In this document: positions 34,829 through 42,662 of the stretch, one piece after another
Layout: every line of letters begins with the position of its first letter
Position numbering within the stretch: the first letter of the stretch is position 1
Origin: Armatimonadota bacterium
GTDB taxonomy: Bacteria; Armatimonadota; Zipacnadia; Zipacnadales; UBA11051
Direction: 5' to 3'
Length of the DNA: 64,000 nt
NCBI GenBank assembly: GCA_013178155.1
Contig: JABLXH010000002.1
Location: forward strand, 52,523 to 116,522
Made by a program: the position numbers and the translations under genes
The notes under the pieces: model-generated
What the model saw: only the letters and a program-made list of their open reading frames with translations
What the model was told of the DNA's origin: nothing
The model's database searches: none

Positions 34829-35986
34829 TTGCCGCCCAAGCGCCATCTGATCTCCCTGTCGGACCTCTCGACCGCTGAGGTCCTCAACCTGCTTGACCTG
34901 GCCGAACGCATGGCCGCGGCCATCGGTCTGGATGACGGCAAGGCGGGTGCCCCGGTCCACCCGCTGGACCGCATTCTGGCCACGCTGTTCTACGAGCCCA
35001 GTACGCGGACGCGACTTTCCTTTGAGTCGGCCATGCTGCGCCTCGGGGGGCAGGTACTGGGCTTCGCGGACCCGGCCGCCAGTTCGGCCACCAAGGGCGA
35101 GACCGTGGCCGACACGGCCCGAATGGTCAGCGCCTATGCCAACGTGATCGTCATCCGCCATCCGCTGGCGGGGGCGGCGAAGGTGGCTGCGGATTCCGCG
35201 AGCGTGCCGGTCATCAACGCCGGCGACGGGGCCCGCGAGCATCCGACCCAGACGCTGACGGATCTGTTTTGCATCCGGCGCGAGTTGGGCACGCTGGAGG
35301 GCCTGAAGGTCGGGCTCTGCGGCGATCTGAAGTACGGGCGCACCGTCCACTCGCTGGCTCCGGTCATGGCCCAGTGGGGCTGTGAGATCATTGGCATTGC
35401 GCCCGACGAGCTGGCCATGCCCGAGGAGTCCATCGCCCGGGTGCGAGCGGCGGGCGGGACCTACACGGCCACCGCCAGTCTGGAGGAGGCCATCGGCGAC
35501 CTTGACGTTCTTTACATGACGCGGGTCCAGCGTGAGCGCTTCCCTAGTCCCGAGGACTACGAGCGGGTGAAGGGCGTCTATGTCCTGACCCCGGAAATCC
35601 TGCAACGCGGAAAGGAGACTCTGCGCGTGCTGCATCCACTGCCGCGGGTGGACGAGATCGCCCCCGGCGTGGATGCCGACAGGCGCGCCGCCTATTTCCG
35701 CCAGGCGGCGGGCGGGGTGCCGGTGCGCATGGCGCTGCTGGCGTTGCTGCTGCACCTGCCCTGCACCAAGGACACCAGCGGAGCGGCAGGCTTCGGCAAG
35801 GCTCATCGTCCGGCTATCCAGCCGCTCGGTGAAGCGCCGGCCCCGGAGCCAACGGTTTCCGGCCCGCCCTGCCAGAACCCGAAGTGCATCACCAGCACCG
35901 AACCGCATCTGCCGGCGGAGTGGTATGAGAGAGAGCTGGGCCTGGTTTGTGCGTACTGCGAGCGGCCGATGGGAGTGCCACAGTGA
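34829..35986 (+). CDS. pyrB: Aspartate carbamoyltransferase with C-terminal PyrI-like zinc module
   Basis: Predicted 385-aa enzyme joining carbamoyl phosphate and aspartate. The catalytic chain is at 1-311: YEPSTRTRLSFE (carbamoyl-phosphate site), REHPTQTLTDL and LHPLPRVDEI. After a Pro/Ala-rich linker, residues 347-385 carry Cys348, Cys353, Cys374 and Cys377. The pattern CxNxxCI[ST]xxEP ... CxYCE[KR] matches the zinc domain at the C-terminus of the E. coli regulatory chain PyrI. The allosteric nucleotide-binding domain of PyrI is absent. The start is TTG at 34829 with AAGGAGG six bases upstream. Catalytic identity is certain; the module assignment is strong by motif. Confidence 0.95.
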   Translation: MPPKRHLISLSDLSTAEVLNLLDLAERMAAAIGLDDGKAGAPVHPLDRILATLFYEPSTRTRLSFESAMLRLGGQVLGFADPAASSATKGETVADTARMVSAYANVIVIRHPLAGAAKVAADSASVPVINAGDGAREHPTQTLTDLFCIRRELGTLEGLKVGLCGDLKYGRTVHSLAPVMAQWGCEIIGIAPDELAMPEESIARVRAAGGTYTATASLEEAIGDLDVLYMTRVQRERFPSPEDYERVKGVYVLTPEILQRGKETLRVLHPLPRVDEIAPGVDADRRAAYFRQAAGGVPVRMALLALLLHLPCTKDTSGAAGFGKAHRPAIQPLGEAPAPEPTVSGPPCQNPKCITSTEPHLPAEWYERELGLVCAYCERPMGVPQ

Positions 35987-36054
35987 AGACGACATGGTAG
36001 GCCTATCGAGCTGTTCCTGCTTGAGAGATACCTGATACTACAGGAGGACACATA

Positions 36055-37305
36055 ATGGACCTTTCCGGCAAGTTCTGCATTGAGATCCCGAAGGTGAAGA
36101 AATGCGCGGTCGCCTACTCGGGCGGGTTGGACTCGGCGCTGGCGCTGAAGCTGCTGACTGAGTACTACGGCTGCGAGGAAGTGCTGGCCTGCACCGTCAA
36201 TGTCGGGCTCACCGACGAAGAGGTCGAGATGTGCAAATCCAAGGCCGAGCTCATCGGCGTGCCCTGGTTCTATATGGACGCCGAGCAGGAGTTCGTGGAC
36301 AAGTTCATCACCCGGGCCATCTACGCCAACTCCAGCTATGAGGGCTATCCGGTCTCGACCTCCATGACCCGGCAGCTGATCGCCCGCAAGGTGGCGGAGT
36401 TCGCCGTGGAGCAGGGCTGCGACAGCATCTGCGAGGGCTCCACCGGCAAGGGCAATGACCAGTTCCGCATGCACAACGTCTTCTCGCTGTTTGCGCCCGA
36501 CTGCACCATCGTGGTGCCGGTGCGGGACTTTGACTTCACCCGCGAGGACGAGAAGAAGCTCTCCGCCGAGTACGGCATCCCCTACAAGGCGGGAATCGGT
36601 GACGACCTCACCATGTGGTGCCGCTCCATCGGCTCGGGCGAGGTCAGCAACCTGAAGATGGTCATTCCGCAGGAGGAATGGCTGTGGTACAAGTTCCCGG
36701 AGAACGCCCCCGATGAGCCGCGCCGCATGACCGTGGAGTTCAAGGAGGGCTTGCCGGTCAACGTGGACGGCAAGACGGACCTGGCGGAGATCATCCACTA
36801 CCTCAACCAGGTGTGCGGTGAGAACGCCATCGGCAAGATTGACATGTTTGAGGACGGCATCATCGGCCTGAAGTCGCGCGAGGTCTATGAGGCACCGGCG
36901 GCCAAATTCATTCTCACCCTGCACAAGGACGCCGAGCAGCTCTGCCTCACGAAGGAGCAGATCCAGTTCAAGCCCGAGATCGAGCGCCTGTGGGCGTACA
37001 TGGTGTACCATGGTGGATGGTATCATCCGGTGACCGAGGACTGCGCCGCCTTCCTGCAGTCCTCCCAGTGGGCGGTGAACGCCAAGTACGAGGTGGAGAT
37101 CTACAAGGGCAATATCAACATCCTGAGCCGCGAGTCTGACACCCGGCTGTTCCGGCCCGAACTGCGCGCCATTGTCGAGCGTCCCAAGGAGCCGGGCGAG
37201 GTACGGATCGAGTGGAAGCAGCCGGAGAGCGGCCCGGCGGTCAAGATCGCGGGCTTCCAGTATCAGATCTTGGGCCACCGTGGTATGCCGTACGTCAAGG
37301 ATTAG
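36055..37305 (+). CDS. argG: Argininosuccinate synthase, divergent
   Basis: Predicted 416-aa enzyme condensing citrulline and aspartate with ATP. The pyrophosphatase loop is AYSGGLDSA, the Gly-rich block is STGKGNDQFR, YEGYPVSTSMTRQLIA matches the substrate block, and REVYEAPAA and EIYKGNI match the C-terminal part. Several normally invariant positions differ: GLDS for GLDT, CEGSTGKG for AHGATGKG, and the SIDENLWGRSIE block reads GIGDDLTMWCRSIG. AGGAGG lies seven bases before the ATG. argH follows one gene later, supporting a role in arginine synthesis. Confidence 0.85.
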   Translation: MDLSGKFCIEIPKVKKCAVAYSGGLDSALALKLLTEYYGCEEVLACTVNVGLTDEEVEMCKSKAELIGVPWFYMDAEQEFVDKFITRAIYANSSYEGYPVSTSMTRQLIARKVAEFAVEQGCDSICEGSTGKGNDQFRMHNVFSLFAPDCTIVVPVRDFDFTREDEKKLSAEYGIPYKAGIGDDLTMWCRSIGSGEVSNLKMVIPQEEWLWYKFPENAPDEPRRMTVEFKEGLPVNVDGKTDLAEIIHYLNQVCGENAIGKIDMFEDGIIGLKSREVYEAPAAKFILTLHKDAEQLCLTKEQIQFKPEIERLWAYMVYHGGWYHPVTEDCAAFLQSSQWAVNAKYEVEIYKGNINILSRESDTRLFRPELRAIVERPKEPGEVRIEWKQPESGPAVKIAGFQYQILGHRGMPYVKD

Positions 37306-37354
37306 GACCTGGCGGCCGCGTCGGGTGCCAGGCCTCTGCGAAGGAGTACAAGCA

Positions 37355-37882
37355 ATGGAGAAGTTGCTGGAGATTCTGAAGCTGGCGGTTGAGAAGGAAG
37401 TTGTCAGGAAGGCCATGTACGAGGAGGCCGCGAGCAAGGCCACCAACCCCCTGGTCAAGAGCACGTTCGAGACGCTGGCCCGGGAGGAGGACAAGCACGC
37501 GGTGTTCGTGCAGACGTACTACGACCGACAGGTCGCGAACCAGGGTTGGCCGGCGCCGTCGGAGATCGGCGCTGATGAAGACTTCCGAGAGGTGATCAAG
37601 GAGATCTTCAAGACCGCCAGCAACCAGATCAAAGCGACGGGCGCCGACGCCAAGGCCGAGCTCAGCGACGTCTACGATGCCGCCATCGCCGCCGAGTTGG
37701 AGAGTGTGCATTTCTACACCGACGCTCTCAACCACGCTGATGACCCCAATGTCAGGGCCTTCTTTGAGGTCCTGGTCGAGGCCGAGAAGCTGCATCATAA
37801 GCTGCTGAAGGACACCCAGAAGTACCTCGACGATCCGTCGGCATGGTATTTCGATCAGGAGCAGTGGACGGTAGAGGGCTAG
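37355..37882 (+). CDS. Ferritin-like (rubrerythrin-type) di-iron protein without rubredoxin
   Basis: Predicted 175-aa four-helix protein. Three ExxH motifs are visible (Glu45-His48, Glu116-His119, Glu144-His147), with glutamates in the first helix (MYEEAAS), giving the ligand set of a di-iron centre. The C-terminal rubredoxin domain of full rubrerythrins is absent; the end is WYFDQEQW. AAGGAG lies eight bases before the ATG at 37355. It sits between argG and argH with a hairpin just downstream. Peroxide reduction or iron handling is the family role; the link to arginine synthesis is unexplained. Confidence 0.85.
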   Translation: MEKLLEILKLAVEKEVVRKAMYEEAASKATNPLVKSTFETLAREEDKHAVFVQTYYDRQVANQGWPAPSEIGADEDFREVIKEIFKTASNQIKATGADAKAELSDVYDAAIAAELESVHFYTDALNHADDPNVRAFFEVLVEAEKLHHKLLKDTQKYLDDPSAWYFDQEQWTVEG

Positions 37883-37910
37883 GCGGGGGCCAGGTGCCAC
37901 AAGCACAACC

Positions 37911-37941
37911 CGGGCGCGGGCTGCGGAACGGCTCGCGCCCG
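37911..37941 (+). terminator. Hairpin between the ferritin-like gene and argH
   Basis: Arms around 37911-37921 and 37931-37941 (core GGGCGCG/CGCGCCC, with one G:T pair) enclose a nine-base loop. No U-tract follows. It could attenuate or process the transcript before argH. Confidence 0.45.
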
Positions 37942-37989
37942 CATCGTCTGGACCCGTGGAGCCGTGGCGGGTCACAGGAGCGATCATCT

Positions 37990-39504
37990 ATGGCGAGCAA
38001 ATCCGGCAGACTTTGGGGGGGGCGCTTCTCCTCCGACCTCAGTGACATCGCCCTGGTGTTCAGCGAATCCACCGCTGCCGACGGGCGCATGGTAGCCGAG
38101 GACATCTGGGGCAGCCAGGCCCATGCCATTATGCTGGCCCAGTGCGGCATCATCTCCGAGGTCGATCTGCGAGAGATACTCAAGTGGCTGGAAAAGGCGA
38201 GAGAAGCGTGGGACGACGGCAGCTTCGAGCTCAGGCCTGAACTCGAGGACGTTCATATGAACGTCGAGACCTATCTGCGCCAGGGCGCCGGCCCCGAGTT
38301 CGGGGGACGGCTGCACACGGCGCGCTCCCGTAACGACCAGGTCATCACTGACTGCAAGCTGCACCTCCGGGTGCGGTTGCTGGACATCCGGGACCGGGTC
38401 GCAGACCTGCAGGAAGCCCTCCTGGAGCGCGCAGCCGGGCACGAGGAGACGGTCATGCCGGGCTATACCCACACCCAACATGCTCAGCCCGTCTCCCTGG
38501 CCTTCTGGCTCACCAGCTATGTGGCGCTGCTGGCCCGTGACCAGGAACGACTGGCAGATGCCTACAGGCGGATCAACACCTCACCGCTGGGCGCGGCGGC
38601 TTTGGCCGGCACTAGCTTCCCCACCGACCGCAAGCTCAGTGCGCGACTGCTGGGCTTCGCCGGATTACAGGAGCATGCCCTGGATTGTGTCGGCTCTCGC
38701 GACTACATCGCTGAGGCCATCGGTGCTCTGGCGATCCTCATGGCCAACCTGTCGAAGCTGGCCGAGGAGTTCGTGGTATGGTCGAGCTGGGAGTATGGCA
38801 TGTTGGAGATGGACGACGCCTACGCCTCCGGCAGCTCGATCATGCCCCAGAAGAAGAATCCCTGCATTGCCGAGCTGACGCGCGGGAAGGTGGGCATCGT
38901 CTTCGGGCGCCTGATGCAGATCCTGACCATGATGAAGGGACTGCCGACCGGCTACAACCGTGACCTGCAGGAGGACAAGCCGCCGCTTTGGGACGCGCTG
39001 GACACCGTGGAGCTCACCCTGACCGCGATGGCTGCGATGGTGCGCACCGTCACCTTCAACACCGAGCGAATGCGCGCCATGGTCGGCCAGAACTTCGCCT
39101 GCGCCACGGAACTGGCCAACTATCTGGTGCGTGAGCGCGGCCTGCCCTTCCGTACCTGCCATGAGATCGTTGGCTCCCTGGTGGGGGTCCTGGTGCGCGA
39201 GGGCAAGACCCTTGACGACCATCAGCGGGTGCAGGAGGTCCTTCGGGAGCACGGTGAGGAACTGAGTCTGGACGAGATCGCCAGCGTTGTTGACCCGCAG
39301 CTATGCCTACGCCAGCAACGAAGTGTCGGTAGCACCGGCCCGGCCGAGGTACGCAGGATGCAGAGGTCGCTCGCCTCCTCGGTGGCAAGGGCACGACAGG
39401 ACACGGCCAAGGCGCGGGACGCCGTGAAGGCTGCCCGCGAGCACACCGCGCGCATTGTCAAGCACGTGCTGTCCGGCAAGCCGCTGGCCAAGGCGGGGCT
39501 GTAA
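37990..39504 (+). CDS. argH: Argininosuccinate lyase
   Basis: Predicted 504-aa enzyme splitting argininosuccinate into arginine and fumarate. The fumarase/aspartase-superfamily signature GSSIMPQKKNP is near residue 282. RLHTARSRNDQ and GYTHTQHAQPV provide the other two active-site blocks. AGGAG lies nine bases before the ATG at 37990; the long upstream frame is unsupported. It is about 40 residues longer than typical ArgH because of an extended Ala/Lys-rich C-terminal helix. It ends three bases before pyrK. Confidence 0.95.
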   Translation: MASKSGRLWGGRFSSDLSDIALVFSESTAADGRMVAEDIWGSQAHAIMLAQCGIISEVDLREILKWLEKAREAWDDGSFELRPELEDVHMNVETYLRQGAGPEFGGRLHTARSRNDQVITDCKLHLRVRLLDIRDRVADLQEALLERAAGHEETVMPGYTHTQHAQPVSLAFWLTSYVALLARDQERLADAYRRINTSPLGAAALAGTSFPTDRKLSARLLGFAGLQEHALDCVGSRDYIAEAIGALAILMANLSKLAEEFVVWSSWEYGMLEMDDAYASGSSIMPQKKNPCIAELTRGKVGIVFGRLMQILTMMKGLPTGYNRDLQEDKPPLWDALDTVELTLTAMAAMVRTVTFNTERMRAMVGQNFACATELANYLVRERGLPFRTCHEIVGSLVGVLVREGKTLDDHQRVQEVLREHGEELSLDEIASVVDPQLCLRQQRSVGSTGPAEVRRMQRSLASSVARARQDTAKARDAVKAAREHTARIVKHVLSGKPLAKAGL

Positions 39505-39507
39505 GCC

Positions 39508-40311
39508 ATGGAGCAAGTCAAGTCGCGCATCACCACGACCCACGCTGAGGGGGCCGACTGCCAGGTGCTCATTCTGGCGTGCCCATCCATCGCGGCCGCG
39601 ACTCAGCCCGGGCAGTTTGTGCACGTCCGGGTCTCGGAGAGCGCCGACCCGCTCCTCCGTCGGCCCATCTCGGTGATGCTGGCTGACCGACAGGCCGGGC
39701 ACATCCGGCTGCTGGTGCGCAAGGTCGGGCGAGGGACCGAAGCTTTGGCTCGCCTGCCGGCGGGCGCGACCGTAGACCTGCTGGGCCCGCTGGGCAACGG
39801 GTTCCCCTTCCCCTCAGCAGAGACCAGCGGCGACATATTGCTTGTGGCCGGGGGCGTTGGCGTAGCGCCGCTGGTGTTCTTGGCCGACACTCTGCAGACG
39901 CATCGGGCGCGTTTCCGGGTCTGCGGGCTGCTCGGTGGCGCCAGTGACGAGCATCTGCCCGTCTGGACCGAACTGGCCGGGCGCTGTGAGGAGTTCCACG
40001 TCAGCACCGAAGACGGATCAGCAGGCGAGCAAGGCCTGGTCACTGAACTGCTGGGCGAGCACCTCGCGCAGGACGGCACCGCCGTCGTCTACACGTGCGG
40101 CCCCCGGCCCATGATGGCCGCGGTGGCCCAGATGTGCGCCGAAGCGCGCGTCCCCTGCTGGGCCTCGCTGGAGCAATGGATGGGGTGCGGCGTAGGGGCG
40201 TGTCTGGGCTGTGTGGTGCCTGCAGCCGGGGGCGACGACTTCTTGCGCGTATGTAAGGACGGACCTGTCTTCGCCGCCGAGCAATTGGCGTGGGAGGCTC
40301 TGGGGCAGTGA
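39508..40311 (+). CDS. pyrK: Dihydroorotate dehydrogenase electron-transfer subunit
   Basis: Predicted 267-aa iron-sulfur flavoprotein that passes electrons from PyrD to NAD+. An FAD-binding barrel (PLLRRPISVM, GQFVHVRV) and a nucleotide-binding domain (LLVAGGVGVAPLVFL) precede the [2Fe-2S] ligand cysteines Cys227, Cys232, Cys235 and Cys249, with CxxxxCxxC spacing and KDGPVF after the last. Its stop overlaps pyrD in a GTGA, as expected for the two subunits of a class 1B enzyme. Confidence 0.95.
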   Translation: MEQVKSRITTTHAEGADCQVLILACPSIAAATQPGQFVHVRVSESADPLLRRPISVMLADRQAGHIRLLVRKVGRGTEALARLPAGATVDLLGPLGNGFPFPSAETSGDILLVAGGVGVAPLVFLADTLQTHRARFRVCGLLGGASDEHLPVWTELAGRCEEFHVSTEDGSAGEQGLVTELLGEHLAQDGTAVVYTCGPRPMMAAVAQMCAEARVPCWASLEQWMGCGVGACLGCVVPAAGGDDFLRVCKDGPVFAAEQLAWEALGQ

Positions 40312-41237
40312 GCGCCACCGTACCCGACCTGTCGGTTGAGATCGCGGGGCTGACTCTCAGAAACCCGGTGATGCCGGCCTCGGGTACCTTCGGCTGGGGG
40401 ACCGAGTACGCCGACCTCCTGGAGCTCTCCAGCCTCGGTGCCGTGGTGGTCAAAGCCACGACACTGCTGCCCCGGCCGGGCAACGCGCCGCCCCGCATCG
40501 TTGAGACGCCGGCCGGTATGCTCAACGCCATTGGCCTGCAGAACCCCGGCGTGGATGTGGTCGTCCGCGAGAAGCTGCCCCCACTGGCCGACTGCGGCGC
40601 TCCGGTCATCGTGAACATCGCCGGGGAGACGGTGGACGACTACGTGGCTGTGGCCAAGCGCCTGGGTGCGAGCCCGGTGGTCAGCGCCCTGGAGATCAAC
40701 GCCTCGTGCCCCAACACCGAGCGCGGGGGCATGCAGTTCGGCCTGGAGCCTGGTCCGCTGGCGGAACTGGTGAGCGCGGTCCGCGCCGTGACGTCGTTGC
40801 CGCTGATTACCAAGCTGTCACCGAATGTCACCGACATCGTGCCCCTCGCCCGCGCGGCTGTGGAAGCCGGTACGGATGCGCTCTCGCTCATCAACACGCT
40901 GCTGGGCATGGCGATCGACACCGACAGGCGGCGCCCGAAACTGGGCAATGTGACCGGCGGTCTGTCGGGACCTGCCATTCGTCCGGTGGCTGTGCGCATG
41001 GTCTGGCAGGTGGCGGCTGCCGGCCTGGGGGTACCGCTCATCGGCATGGGCGGCATCATGTCCGCTAACGATGCCCTGGAGTTTATCCTTGCCGGTGCCA
41101 CGGCGGTCGCGATCGGCACGGCCACCTTTGTGACGCCGGACACTTGCCGTCAGGTTATCGAGGGCCTGGCGGCCTACTGCGTCCGAAACGGCGTTCGCTC
41201 CATCCGCGAGATTGTGGGCGCAGCCCACAGACCTTGA
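40308..41237 (+). CDS. pyrD: Dihydroorotate dehydrogenase, class 1B catalytic subunit
   Basis: Predicted 309-aa FMN enzyme oxidising dihydroorotate to orotate. The catalytic Cys134 lies in INASCPNTERGG, the class 1 pattern; ASGTFGWG and GLQNPG form the FMN and substrate region, and IGMGGIMSANDALEFILAGA closes the barrel. I place the start at GTG 40308, which overlaps the pyrK stop by four bases; a GTG at 40290 is less likely. With pyrK it forms the NAD-linked 1B holoenzyme. Confidence 0.95.
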   Translation: MSATVPDLSVEIAGLTLRNPVMPASGTFGWGTEYADLLELSSLGAVVVKATTLLPRPGNAPPRIVETPAGMLNAIGLQNPGVDVVVREKLPPLADCGAPVIVNIAGETVDDYVAVAKRLGASPVVSALEINASCPNTERGGMQFGLEPGPLAELVSAVRAVTSLPLITKLSPNVTDIVPLARAAVEAGTDALSLINTLLGMAIDTDRRRPKLGNVTGGLSGPAIRPVAVRMVWQVAAAGLGVPLIGMGGIMSANDALEFILAGATAVAIGTATFVTPDTCRQVIEGLAAYCVRNGVRSIREIVGAAHRP

Positions 41238-41254
41238 CGCTCGCCGAGGTGACC

Positions 41255-42385
41255 ATGAAGGTTCTGGCGCCGGTGCGTATCAGCCGTGACAGCTATCTGG
41301 CCCTGGAGGCCATGACGCGGGCGGTGCTGAAGGACTGCCGCCGGGTCGCTGACGACGGTACGCCCATCTATCTTCCAGACCGGTCCGGCCACTACGCCGC
41401 ACTCTGGACCCGGGACTTCTGCTACATGGTGGAGGGCGCCGGCCATCTCCTCGATGGCGGCGAAATCCTGGCCGGCATAGACTACCTGCTGGCTCGTCAG
41501 AGCCCCGATGGCATCATCCCCGATCGCGTTCAGGCGGACGGCACTGCCGTCTACCTGGCCGGTCCTGCCGACGATCCCTGCGGGGCTGGCCCGCCCACCG
41601 ACAATGCGCCCTTCATGGCCAAACTGCTTTGCGCCTATGCGCGGCTGACACGCGACTATGCCTCAGCGGAGGAGCGGATCAGCCATCTGGAAAGGGCAAT
41701 GGCCACGGTGCCCCGCGGCGCGGACGGCCTGGTCGTGATTGACCGCAACGCTCCCCGCCCGGGCTATGGCTTTACGGACTGTATCGCCAAGACCGGCAAG
41801 GACCTCTTTAGCTCGCTGCTGTTCTGGGAGGCCTGCGTGCAGCTCGCCGAGACCCTCCGCCTGTGGGAGCAGCATGATGACGCCCACGAATGGTATGAAC
41901 GAGCGGAGAAGATCGTCCACCGCTTGCAGGAGTTCTGGGATGACAGCGCGGGCATGTTCCGATCGGCCAGCGAGGACTGCCGCCAGATAGACGTCTGGGG
42001 CAGCGCCTACGCGGCGGTGGTGCGGGTGGCGAGCAAGTCACAGGCTGACCGCATCGCTGACTGGCTGCTGGAGCACCTGCCGGGCATCAGCCTCTGCGGT
42101 TACATCCGCCACCTGCCGCCAGGCGCGAACTGGCAGCGGCTCCTGAAAGACGTCCCGCCAGGGACCTACCAGAACGGTGGCTACTGGGCCGTGCCCACGG
42201 GGTGGGTGGCGCGCACCATCGCGCTGGTGGACGATGGAGCCGCCCGGCGCCTGGTCGAGGAGCTCATCGGCCAGTTCCAGGAAGACGGGGCCTGTGAGTG
42301 GGTATCCCCGGACCAGCGGGTGCTGCCTGGCTATGCGGCCAGCGCGGCTTGTCTCCTGGGATCGGTCCAGCGCAGCAAGGCGTGA
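41255..42385 (+). CDS. Six-hairpin-glycosidase-like (alpha/alpha)6 barrel protein
   Basis: Predicted 376-aa cytoplasmic protein. ALWTRDFCYMVEGAGHLL and QSPDGIIPDRVQADG near the N-terminus resemble the first helices of GH15/trehalase-like (alpha/alpha)6 barrels. Tryptophan-rich helical repeats follow (LLFWEACVQLAETLRLW, DVWGSAYAAVV, GGYWAVPTGWVARTI). GAGG lies before the ATG at 41255, 17 bases after pyrD. A hydrolase or isomerase acting on an oligosaccharide is likely. No signal peptide is visible. Its attachment to the pyr run may reflect simple co-transcription. Confidence 0.7.
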   Translation: MKVLAPVRISRDSYLALEAMTRAVLKDCRRVADDGTPIYLPDRSGHYAALWTRDFCYMVEGAGHLLDGGEILAGIDYLLARQSPDGIIPDRVQADGTAVYLAGPADDPCGAGPPTDNAPFMAKLLCAYARLTRDYASAEERISHLERAMATVPRGADGLVVIDRNAPRPGYGFTDCIAKTGKDLFSSLLFWEACVQLAETLRLWEQHDDAHEWYERAEKIVHRLQEFWDDSAGMFRSASEDCRQIDVWGSAYAAVVRVASKSQADRIADWLLEHLPGISLCGYIRHLPPGANWQRLLKDVPPGTYQNGGYWAVPTGWVARTIALVDDGAARRLVEELIGQFQEDGACEWVSPDQRVLPGYAASAACLLGSVQRSKA

Positions 42386-42392
42386 GAATTCG

Positions 42393-42662
42393 ATGGACGT
42401 GTCCACTCGCGTAACAATTCTCTCCCAGCGGATGGGTCGTCCGCTCATCCTCAGAGCGGTGCACGACCCGCGGCCGGGCTGGCGCGGGCAACTCAGGGCA
42501 CGGGCGCTGTGGACGACGATCGAGTACCAGGACCCGGAGCCCGGCTACTTCTGGGATGAGGACCTGGTCCACGAGCTTCTTGACCATCTGGAGGCCGGCC
42601 AGACCTGCCTGACACTCTGGGAAGGGGAAGAGCCGCCGTCGGATCGGTTGGGGAATGGGTAA
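42393..42662 (+). CDS. Small hypothetical protein (89 aa)
   Basis: A short protein containing ILRAVHDPRPGWRGQLRARAL, a Trp/Tyr/acidic stretch, and a C-terminal helix rich in Glu. It has no signal peptide or metal motif. It begins seven bases after the glycosidase-like gene and overlaps the following foldase gene by eight bases, so it is probably real and co-translated. Family unknown. Confidence 0.55.
   Translation: MDVSTRVTILSQRMGRPLILRAVHDPRPGWRGQLRARALWTTIEYQDPEPGYFWDEDLVHELLDHLEAGQTCLTLWEGEEPPSDRLGNG

Noticed and set aside
35803..37494. 563-codon minus-strand open frame opposite argG
   Set aside because: argG motifs are clear on the plus strand; the antisense product is Leu/Asp/His-rich shadow sequence with no motif or ribosome-binding site.
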